Source: Stomorhina lunata (Eukaryota; Arthropoda; Insecta; Diptera; Rhiniidae). From it: DNA of 64,000 nt. Under the pieces are notes generated by a model that saw only the letters and a program-made list of their open reading frames with translations, ran no database searches and had not been told where the DNA came from. The translations under genes and the position numbers were made by a program. The stretch spans positions 58,175,775 through 58,239,774 of the forward strand of contig OW121744.1 in the NCBI GenBank assembly GCA_933228675.1, given 5' to 3'. Shown here one piece after another: positions 55,446-64,000 of this stretch (position 1 is the stretch's first letter; every line of letters begins with the position of its first letter).

Positions 55446-56275
55446 ATTTGCTCAAAAAATTTTTTTAAAGTTCTTTAAAAATTTTAAACTCGCTTTGGTT
55501 TAGATTTTATGAGGGATCAAAGTTCGATCTTTTGTAGATTATTTCTAAAACATACATTTTTATAATCCTATAATTTTTTATACGATTTTCCGATTTTTAT
55601 GTATTTTTAGATATCCCTAAATCAAAGAATTGAAGAATTTTAAAAATTGAGCCAGAAGAATTTATATAAAAATTCCCTTAAAATTAGAGATGGATGATAA
55701 GTTCCAAAATTCATATTTTTCGTTCGACTCTATATAATGAAAATTACAAGCTCAATTAAAAATTGTAAAAAAAGAAAACAAAAGCATTTTTTTTTTGTTC
55801 AAATTAAAACAAATTATTAAATTAAACATAATTATTATTATAAAATAACAACGTTTAGACAGACATCAATATTATAGATATGAACGAATATTTAGACATT
55901 TCTTTTAAATGAATACAAAATAGCTGAAATTTTGAAATTTACATATCGATACGATTTTTGCAAGTAAGAATTTTATGTAAATAATACAATTTTCTCTTTG
56001 TAATAATTTATAACTAAAAAAAAATAAACTATTGAAATATTTTTTAAACAAAATTAACAATAAAAATCACATCAAAAACAAATTTAATCACACAACACAA
56101 ATAGTTATTATTTATACAATTGTCAACGTGTATCGGTATGAATCTGTTGTACCCGAAATTAAGTTGAGATTTATGTTTATTACGTGGAAACTTTGTAAAG
56201 TTTGTAAGGTTTGTGCACAGTGATTTTTGAAAACTTTTATTATATATTCACCTAAGCAAATAAACGATATAATAA
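55446..56275. other. AT-rich intron, no feature
   Basis: No recognised repeat or gene. Several A/T homopolymer runs. Confidence 0.45.
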
Positions 56276-57297
56276 GCTGGGGGCAAATTCCGGGACTCGT
56301 GATCGAAATAAATTCGTATCGAAATTAATTTCGATCGTGCGAGTTTTTCTGACGATAGCACCTTGCGAATCGATTTTTTAATAAAGTGTCGTAAAAGATA
56401 AAAAAGCCTTAACCAACACTACAAATATGTAAACATATGCTTACAAAAAAAAATAAGTAATTTATCAAAAGAATTGCGAATTTGTTTTATAATTTTGAAA
56501 GTAAATTTATTTTTTTATTCTTCCTCATCAGAGTCTGAGTGTATAAATGCAATTAGAAGGAAAACCCGAGTAATAAGTGATCCATTGGGCTTGCCAAACA
56601 ATGAGTAGGTATACATCCCCTTGATTTCTAAAAATTACGTGTAATTTTTTTTTTATAGGTGTAAGAAACTTTTTAGAGTTTCCAAGGAAGCTTTTAACTA
56701 TATTCTTAAGGAGTTAGAATTTGCTGGACATTTGACAACTGCCGTACCAAGAAAATACTTTATTGCTTTTGGCTTCCGGAAGCTTTCAAAATACTGTCAG
56801 CAACGATTTTATTATTGGTATAAGTCAAAGCGCACTTTCGAAAATAGTTTCAAGAGTTCTGGATAAAATGGAAATGAAACTGTGTACAAAATTTATAAAT
56901 TTCAGTACTAGTATTCAGTTCAAACAAGAATAATTATTTTTTACTTTTTAACAAAAACAATAAACCATTAAGTTACTCGTTAGAGTTTGTGTAAAAACTC
57001 TAACGAGTAATACAAAAAAGTACGAAAATCAGTACGAATAATAATTAATATAACAATTAAAATCTTAAATAAACTCTTATCCAACGAACTATTTAAAAAT
57101 AAAATTTCGACACCAAATTTGGTATCGAATAAAACTCGCACGGTTACATTCGATCGTACACCGAGTGCCATCATAAGAAATTTCGATATAACTTACTCGA
57201 TAGCGAGTGCGAGAATCCCAAATTAAAAAACAAATCTAACTTCGAGTAAATTTCGCACGGTATCGACTGCGAGAATAAGTCCCCTTGTCCGATTAGC
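56276..57297 (+). mobile_element. PIF/Harbinger element relic
   Basis: The outer parts carry TCGATCGTGCGAG and CTCGCACGG..TCGATCG phrases in inverted arrangement (56310-56345, 57130-57160, 57255-57275), and tips GGGGGCAAATTCC / GGGGACTTATTC that match only partly. A Harbinger transposase fragment lies inside. No clean TWA duplication is seen, so the edges are approximate. Confidence 0.65.
56515..56930 (+). pseudogene. Harbinger (HARBI1-like) transposase N-terminal fragment
   Basis: The first part reads SDPLGLPNNE near 56575-56605, then a likely 55-60-bp intron ending TTTTATAG. The next part is KKLFRVSKEAFNYILKELEF near 56665-56725, with a frameshift and then SFQNTVSNDFIIGISQSALS, KIVSRVLDKMEMKLC near 56780-56890. 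This matches the helix-turn-helix region of Harbinger nucleases (FR.SKEAF; G.SQSTVSK). The DDE nuclease domain is entirely missing. Confidence 0.85.
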
Positions 57298-57387
57298 TTC
57301 GTTTAATAAAAGTTCAATAGAAAAAGATTAAAATTTTCAGAATATATTCCATGACTATATTCACATAAAGCCTTTTATATACACGTA

Positions 57388-58657
57388 ATGGGTGTTTTTT
57401 TAGAGGTATAGAACTTCGAATTGAAATAAAACACAAGAAAATCGTTTTAATGTCCATCAATTTGGCTTTATTGGAAGGATAATTTTATGCCATTAATGTT
57501 TAAATATGATTTCGGGCATGTGGCCGCCGCGGCTGGCTCGAATAAAGCCAATTCTACAGGTACAATTTTCAACTACTTTTTCGAGCATATGGGGCCGTAT
57601 GTTGGCAATAAAGCCACGAATGTTGGCTTCCAAGTCCCCTAACGTTTCTGGTTTGTTGGCGTAGACGAGTGACTTCACATATCCCCAAAGAAAATAATCC
57701 AGTGGTGTCAAATTCCGCGAAATTATGCGCTCATCGAATGTTTCCTTCAATAAATCAATTGTGACGTGCGCTGTGTGGCATGTAGCGCCGTCTTGTTGGA
57801 ACCACAACTCATCCACATTCATGCCATCCAAGTGGGGAACAAAGTAGTCGGTTATCATGGCTCTATACCGGTCTCCATTTATGGTAACTGACTCTCCAGC
57901 ATTATTTCGGAAGAAGTATGGCCCAATGACTCCACCACCCCATAGAGGACACCAAACAGTCAGTTTTTGTGGATGTAATGGCGTCTCAAGGGTCTCATGT
58001 GGATTCTCTTCACTCCAAATGCGGCAATTTTGCTTGTTGACGTAGCCATTCAACCAAAAATGAGCCTCATCACTGAACAAAATTTTGCGATGAAAATCAG
58101 CATCCAGATCAATCTCATTTTCGGCCCATACACCAAAATCACGACGCATTGCATGGTCTCGCGGCTTTAATTCTTGCACAAGCTGGATCTTGTAAGGTCG
58201 CAAGCCAAGATCTTTGCGCAAAATCTTCCATAAAGTTGATGGACAAAGCTCCAATTGCTGTGCACGGTGGCGAATCGATTCATTCGGGTCCTCTTCAACA
58301 CTTTGCTCTACAGCGGCAATTGTTTCTTCGGTGCGCACTGTTCGACGTCGCTGCGGATGCGTATTATCACATAGAGTAAACGTAGTGCGAAAACGATCCA
58401 TGGTTAACCGAATTAATTGCTCTGATGGACGATTATGTCGACCATAAAATGGACGGAGCTTGCGGTAAACTTCGCGAACTGAACCATTATTTTCGAAATA
58501 AATTTGCACGATTTGCAAGCGTTGTTCTTTTGTCAACCTGTTCATGATGAAATGGCAAACCAAACTAAATATTAATCACTTGACAGCTGACAAAATGGCC
58601 GCCAGTTAAAAAAGTGATGCCAACTTAAAGTTCTATACCTCAATAAAAAACACCCGA
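57388..58657 (-). mobile_element. DDxD Tc1/mariner-like element, copy 3
   Basis: TIR tips GGGTGTTTTTTTAGAGG and, inverted, GGGTGTTTTTTATTGAGG are flanked by TA (57386-57387, 58658-58659). It is 1270 bp, about 33 bp shorter than copy 2, matching the deletion seen in the transposase. It lies in the large upstream CAMTA intron. Confidence 0.95.
57493..58563 (-). CDS. DDxD transposase, open but lacking the third aspartate
   Basis: A continuous 356-residue frame begins MVCHFIMNRLTKEQ (58563; alternative ATG 58545) and ends MPEIIFKH. The first and second catalytic motifs are present (ILFSDEAHFWLNG; LWFQQDGATCHTA). An in-frame deletion of 11 residues joins ISRN directly to LTPLDYFLWG, removing the GPVNWPPRSCD segment with the third aspartate. 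The protein should bind DNA through its intact N-terminal helix-turn-helix half but should not cut. Such a product could act as a repressor of its family if expressed; this is inference. No splice sites or promoter are evident. Confidence 0.93.
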   Translation of the reverse strand: MVCHFIMNRLTKEQRLQIVQIYFENNGSVREVYRKLRPFYGRHNRPSEQLIRLTMDRFRTTFTLCDNTHPQRRRTVRTEETIAAVEQSVEEDPNESIRHRAQQLELCPSTLWKILRKDLGLRPYKIQLVQELKPRDHAMRRDFGVWAENEIDLDADFHRKILFSDEAHFWLNGYVNKQNCRIWSEENPHETLETPLHPQKLTVWCPLWGGGVIGPYFFRNNAGESVTINGDRYRAMITDYFVPHLDGMNVDELWFQQDGATCHTAHVTIDLLKETFDERIISRNLTPLDYFLWGYVKSLVYANKPETLGDLEANIRGFIANIRPHMLEKVVENCTCRIGFIRASRGGHMPEIIFKH

Positions 58658-58659
58658 TA

Positions 58660-59680
58660 TTAAAATTTCTCAACATCTCATCTACTACTATAATGTTTGC
58701 TCAGAAACTGATACAAAATCTGGTTTAGCTTTGTTTACAGATGCCCTGATAGGTAACTTTGAAAACTACCTTTATGGCCGTTAAAGAATTATTATTATTA
58801 AAATTTGTGCATGAAATCATTCCACCCATAAAATGCAAAAATTGTCAATATCAGGTCAATTTGAAATCAACTTTTAGAATTTTTCTGAGAAAACTATGTT
58901 AGAGCAGCGTCTTTGCACCAAAGTTCTTTTTCTCAATTACCACTATTTTAAAGGATGATCAGGTATTTACCAACCCGTATGATAAAGCCAACATCTTGCT
59001 TAAATATTATACATATGTATATGTATGTAATCAACCAAATATGCGAGGGCAGATCAATAAGTCTGTGTGCTTTTGATTAAAAGAGAGGTCTTAGCCTCGC
59101 GCTTCTCCAATTTTTGATTTTCTTCTGAAAAATATGATTTGCCGAGGTCTTAAGAATAGACATTTTTGGGAGATAGTTTCGTCGTTGGAGTCAAATCTCT
59201 TTCCGCTACACGGTGGCTCAGAATCAATTTTCATTGGCCAAAACATATATTTTTTCTTGACATATATTCTTAAAACTGATATGTCATCAGAAAGAAAATA
59301 GACTTAAACTATGACAGCCGTAGGCGTGGCATGCTGCTGAAGGCAAATGGTACTGGCGCACCCTGTATAACTTGTTGTTAGGGTGTTGTGTAACAAATTT
59401 GCAACCACCATATATTCGTAAAATTTAAAGTTTAACAGTGCATAACTTTTAAAGGACAAAAGAGGAACAAAAATTGAAACCATCCAAAGAAAAGCAAAAC
59501 TTTTTTCTTTTAACCTATATGTACTTTTACAACCGCCGGGACCCGCCCGTAAAACACTTTTTTTGTTTTAATGAAAATGCTCAAAACTTTTACGATACAG
59601 TTCTATCCGAATTGCTAGTAAATTAACTTTAGAAACCATTCACTTCCATAAATATAAATTGCAGATAGCAAAACGTAGTA
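58660..59680. other. intron stretch with mariner-tip-like sequence
   Basis: GAGGGCAGATCAATAAGTC at 59047-59065 resembles the end of a mariner element, and the next 110 bp (GAGGTCTTAGCCTCG..) could be its subterminal region. No matching partner tip was found. Otherwise AT-rich with no gene. Confidence 0.35.
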
Positions 59681-59784
59681 CAGTGGGATGGTCGAAAAAG
59701 TGCAGAAGTGTTGTAGAGCTTAATTTTCGAACCTGGAAAGCCCAGATTTTACTGGGGCGGCACCTCAGACTCATAAATCACTTA

Positions 59785-60060
59785 AAACGATATATACTTG
59801 TTATTTCCCAACCGATTTGAAAAATCATACTATATAACAAATGCATTAGGCAAGATCTACAAAAAACATCCCTACATATCATATCGGTTTTAAATATGTA
59901 TATAGATCAGAATAAGTAAAATATCGATTTTTGAAGTCTAATATCTTTAAAACCATAAGTAATAGGATATGAATGCCGCTATGTTCTTTGTAGATTTTGA
60001 CCTATATATATTTTTTTACATAGTATGTTTCAAATCGGTTGGGAAATTATATGTACTCGT
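59785..60060. repeat. local inverted repeat
   Basis: ATTTCCCAACCGATTTGAAA (left, about 59802) is mirrored by TTTCAAATCGGTTGGGAAAT (right, about 60028). Pairing extends through CATACTAT and TAAAACCATA/TATGGTTTTA-like blocks around a centre near 59930. It would fold into a hairpin of about 270 bp. Confidence 0.8.
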
Positions 60061-60064
60061 ATAT

Positions 60065-60400
60065 ATGCAAATCCGAAAAACATTAAATCAAGGACAAAAT
60101 TTTAAAACTTTCAAAACCACACATTTGTGTTTATGAAAGAATGTACCATATATTGATCCATTAGAATATATAATGGTTACAATTTTTGATTGGTCTCTTC
60201 GTGAATGGCAGGTCTTTATTTGCACCCATCTCGAATTTTTATAAATAATAGGTTTCTTAAAAGTTCATAAAAATAGCAAAAACATCCATTTAGGTATTAT
60301 TTTTCAGTAGGAGCTCAAAGTCTGCCTAATTTTATACAATTAGATGTAAAATACCCCATTAAAAGTAATTGGAGTGATATAAATAACTTCAAGTAAAAAA
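60065..60400. repeat. left arm of a 3.8-kb-spanning inverted repeat
   Basis: AAAAGTAATTGGAGTGATAT near 60360 is inverted at about 63023-63045. TAGGTTTCTTAAAAGTTCAT with AGCTCAAAGTCTGC near 60248-60330 is inverted at about 63712-63800. The right arm is split by about 620 bp of other DNA. Confidence 0.75.
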
Positions 60401-61800
60401 GGGCTCACAGTAGCGTCCGTCACAGAAATAAAGGTTTTTTTTTAATTTGACTAGTGCAATTTGTCTTTTTTCTGAACTTGGTTCATAAAGAGAACTTATA
60501 GTATTCTTTACATTAGGCTAAAAATATAAAGATGTTAATATAGCTTTTCACAGAATAATATGCATAGGAAAGTGTGTAGCGTCCGTCACAGTAAATATTT
60601 TTTCCAAAATGATATTTATTAAGTACAAAATTTACGAACGCATGCCTCTCTTATTCATAAAGCAATAACACTGTCTATATCCACAGATTAAAAAAGCACA
60701 CCCAGTAGGGCGAATTTGATTCTTTTGAATTTTTTTTTTTTTGGTTTTTGGGACACTCTAACAGCTAGCCGCAGCATTCTTGGGATGAAAAATAAGATGA
60801 TAAAAGTTTTTTTAAGCAGTGTAAAACTTTAAATAGTTCTATGTATGTAGCCGTTTTGTGAAATATTGAATTCTGCCCAAAAATTGCATTTTTAACCGCG
60901 AAAATAAAGAGGAAAGAGATGAAATTCGGGAACAAACAACACCATTATTTTTACTGATTTACGAACCCTAAAAAACAATTTGAAATATGAATTTTTCTTA
61001 ATAAAAAAAACATTCAAGTAAAAATTGTATCGACCGTCATGTAGCGTCATGGATTTTTGGTGAAACTAGAAACTTTAAAATATTTTATAAAAGTTGTTTT
61101 GTGTTCCTCTGATTTTCCTCTATCTTCAATGTATTTACAATTTTTTTATTACTATGACCGATTTGATGAAAATTACAGAAACATGTGTTGAAAAATAAGT
61201 GACTTCCATTTTTGTAGCGTTCGTCACAGCACTTTAAAAGCGAATATCTTTTTCCTCCAAAACAAGTTTGTAAATAAACAAATGCCTTTAGATAGCACAA
61301 TCGATGGGCTACTATTCTTTGAAATCTGTGCACAGATATCTAGTGTAAAACGACAATGGGATTCATTTAAGTATAACAAAATCCGTACAAATGTATAGTG
61401 CCGCCTCAGTAAAGTCTAGGCTTTCAATACAAATACCCTCCGACACTTCTACTATATCCACATACAATTTTTTTTACTCCGCCATCTCATTATATTTTTC
61501 CGCCATCCCAATGTGCACTGGCCTGATAGTAATAGTTTACTTGTATTGTTTAAAAAACTAATGTTGCTGGGATGTCGAAGCAAACCGTTTTGTTTGAAAC
61601 AAAATTGAACGAAAAACAGCAGTCACCAAAAATGGATATAGGTACGAGAGGTACTGTTTATACCTGAGACAACATTAAAGTATTCAAAACTTTTTGATTT
61701 GTTTACTATTAGATCAGAAAATTAATTTCACAAAGAAATGGAAATTTTAAAAGAAGGTTTTCGTTGGTGTATTTTTTTTAAGTTTTGACTTAACAATAAT

Positions 61801-62523
61801 GGCGCATATTCACAAATCATTACTAAGTGTTAACTTTTTTAAATGCCTATTTAAGTTATTCACAGACGAATACTTAAGTTTAGACTTAATTATGGGTGAA
61901 GCTATAACTAAATGTTAACTAACTTATACATTCAAACAACAGCTGATTGATTTCATAAATTATTTGAAAGGAAAACTTTTTAAGAAAAAATAAAAAATAA
62001 AGAAATGAAAACAATTTTAAGAGATTTCCAAACATTATTAGACGATAACATAATGAGAAATGTAAGGACGTAAAGGAAACGCTGCAATTTCTTTGACCTT
62101 TTTTCCATTTTTTTGTGTCCAAAAAACATCAAAATAAAATAAACAAGAGATGTGTTTTCGGGCGATAACAATTTATTGAATAATTTTATTTGTGTAAGAC
62201 TTTTTTTAAATTGGTTTTTATTCAATCTGTAATTAAAAAAAAAAAATACTTTTTGTGAATTTCTATAAATTTTTTACATGTCAAAAATTGTTTTTTGATA
62301 GTTTAAAAAGTATTTTGTTTAATTGCAGTTTATATCGATCACGGTATTATCGACATTTTATCTTCTCCACAAGCCAATCTACATGGTTGCATTTCTTTTA
62401 TCAGCTGACAGCCGTTACTACGTTAGTTACGATTTGTGAATAGGATCTGTAACTATCTGTTAACTATTTTTTAGTATCTGTTTAACTAATTTCGACTTTA
62501 GTTACGATTTCTGAATATGCGCC
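61801..62523. mobile_element. TIR element GGCGCATATTCA, AAT duplication
   Basis: Tips GGCGCATATTCACAAATC and, inverted, GGCGCATATTCAGAAATC match at 17 of 18 bases, with AAT directly outside both (61798-61800, 62524-62526). TTAACTAA / TTAGTTA and GTTAAC motifs repeat near both ends. It is 723 bp, with no coding. A 3-bp duplication fits Harbinger-type MITEs. Confidence 0.8.
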
Positions 62524-62526
62524 AAT

Positions 62527-63000
62527 GAGTCGATGTTTTGTGATAAAGCACTATCCAGAACCACAGTATATCTAGAATTTAATAGTGGCCGTAGTTCCGC
62601 CTCTGGCGAATTCCGTGAAGGTTGTCTAAAATCGGTTGTTGTACAACAATACATTCCAAGAAGAAGCAAGTGTTTGTTTGCTTCTTCCGGCAAATGGATC
62701 ATGTGGCAACTGTTCCGCTTGATCAATGGAGAACTGTCAATTCAAAGTTCTATCCTGACTTGACAATGAGTTTTTCATGTTTCCGAATATTCAAAGAGAA
62801 CTGCGTAACCGAAAAAGCTGTTAAAGCGTTTGGAAAGTGTCTTAAAAGGTATGGAAATCCTGCTTTAACAAAAGGTTTGAGCAAATACAATTGTATGGAC
62901 CATCAAGAGGAACATGGAAAAACTAAAGTAAATCGAAACACAGAAAACCAAAATTGACAATATCTGATAGAAATAAAGACAATTGTCCTTTCTTCAACAT
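62527..63000 (+). pseudogene. mariner transposase relic, internally deleted
   Basis: Frames switch but retain QMDHVATVPLDQWRTVNSKF near 62685-62750, typical of mariner upstream of the second aspartate, then a VFRNIQRELR-like stretch. After loss of the HHDNAS..PYSPDL core it resumes as EKAVKAF and CMDHQEEHGKT near 62815-62930, matching the family's CIDHHGEYFEK end. The catalytic core is absent. The element at 61801-62523 lies directly upstream. Confidence 0.7.
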
Positions 63001-63074
63001 TTTTAATTTTAACATTTTTTATATCACTCCAATTACTTTTGATGGAGTCTTTTACATCTAATTGTATTGTAATA

Positions 63075-64000
63075 AGGCGGTTTCCCACCTTATTAAATAA
63101 TTTTATTTGTTATTAATTTATTATTTTTAATATAAATTATATCTGGGTCAAACAAGGCTATGCAGCCAGTGTTCGTCCTCAGATTTGGTTGTCACAGTAG
63201 TCTAAAAAGAACTTCCTGTGTCTGACCAATTATTTAGTTATAGTTTTATTTAATTATAAAAATGAAGTAATACGCTTTTAGTTTTAAGGTGTTTATTGTT
63301 TAAAAGTTGCATCGAGAATGACAAAATCAATAACTAACTTAGATCAGGTCAAATACATAAGTCGTCTAGTACAAAGGGAATTCGAAAAAATATAAAAACA
63401 GTGTAATAGGGATAAGAAAATAATAATGAGCGTGAGAGCTAATATTAATTGTTACGCTCTTTATTATTGATGAACAATATCATAAAGAATTTTGTATAAC
63501 AGTTAGTGATAAATGATTAGGGTGTTCGGTCAACAAATAAAATACAATAAATACAAAAATATAAAACATGATAATAAACAATAATAATGATGCAAAATAA
63601 TAATTTTAATAATAATTTGAAAATAATATATATCCCATTTTTAATAAAATAATAATTATAAAAATGAATAAAATAATATTTAATTCAGGCTGCTACAGTA
63701 TAAAATTAAGCAGACTTTGAGCCCCTATTGAAACCTAAATGGATGTATTTGATTTGATATTCGATTTTTATGAACTTTTTAAAAACCTATTATTTTCGAC
63801 ATGGGTGCAAAATTTTGTCCTTGGTTTAAGGTTTTTTGGATTTGCCCATATGCAATAGGTAATCACTGTGCATTCAGGACATAAGGCTTTCATTTATAAA
63901 ACTTTTCATATATTTAGGTAGCAGGTTTTACCATTAATGACATAAGTGTTAAAAATTATGAATATTTCTTTAGATTGTACATGATATTATAGTGAATGTT
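63075..64000. other. AT-rich end of window
   Basis: 63690-63850 is the second part of the inverted-repeat right arm (pairs with 60065-60335). The rest is ATA/AAT-rich, with short AATAATAAT runs at 63540-63680. No gene is seen. Confidence 0.5.

Larger units (their letters stand above)
59681..61520. mobile_element. TIR element with repeated GTAGCGTCCGTCACAG
   Basis: The left CAGTGGGATGGTCG-AAAAA and right (inverted) CAGTG..GGGATGGCGGAAAAA match, with further paired blocks AGAAGTGT, TTTTACTG and GGCGGCAC (59700-59765 against 61395-61470). Inside, GTAGCGT[CT]CGTCACAG occurs at 60410, 60576 and 61214, with a partial at 61041. No transposase and no clear target duplication are seen. Confidence 0.5.

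Noticed and set aside
61085..62225. Several minus-strand frames of 67-82 residues
   Set aside because: Composition-driven frames in AT-rich DNA, partly inside the MITE; no start context or homologue.
59047..63000. A complete mariner from 59.0 to 63.0 kb
   Set aside because: Only one tip-like word and a decayed C-terminal part are seen; no matching right tip, so kept as an inference only.

Overview
The window looks like nuclear DNA from a higher fly, probably a calyptrate such as a blow fly, flesh fly or house fly. It is very AT-rich, has short dipteran-style introns, is dense in DNA transposons, and holds one conserved host gene: the C-terminal part of a CAMTA calmodulin-binding transcription activator. 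The species cannot be fixed from the sequence alone.

Layout. 1-2453 is a 31-bp satellite array that runs into a 200-N assembly gap (2454-2653). After about 1.4 kb of non-satellite DNA, the same satellite returns in exactly the opposite orientation (decayed copies about 4070-5215, homogeneous copies about 5216-7310). 8.5-14.6 kb holds three terminal-inverted-repeat (TIR) elements. One (8568-10431) carries a small spliced gene between arrays of a short subterminal motif. A roughly 131-bp tandem repeat lies beside it. 14.8-20.9 kb is nested: a candidate hAT element contains a DDxD Tc1/mariner-like copy, a long inverted repeat, and a second hAT with an 8-bp target duplication, which itself carries LINE reverse-transcriptase relics. 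22.8-26.5 kb is a hAT-like element with an internal inverted duplication. 26.7-28.4 kb is a piggyBac copy flanked by TTAA. 29-46 kb mixes tRNA-derived SINEs, Tc1 copies (one an inverted dimer), a DDxD copy with one internal stop, a hAT, a hairpin MITE and an abundant GTCGG-type repeat.

Five exons of the CAMTA homologue lie on the minus strand (53865 down to 46555), with matching splice phases and four IQ motifs. Its 6-kb intron (46669-52694) holds a foldback element and a LINE split by a hAT insertion and by a 21-bp minisatellite. The upstream intron runs from 53866 to the window end and holds another foldback element, a Harbinger relic, a third DDxD copy and further inverted-repeat elements. 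The CG-1, TIG and ankyrin parts of CAMTA are not in the window.

The genes do not form a shared pathway: one host regulator sits among mobile DNA. The most distinctive features are the inverted satellite pair, the gene-carrying CACT element, and a set of hAT-like elements with similar tips but different subterminal motifs. All transposases seen are visibly damaged. Alignments were made by eye, so element edges are exact only where a target duplication is stated.
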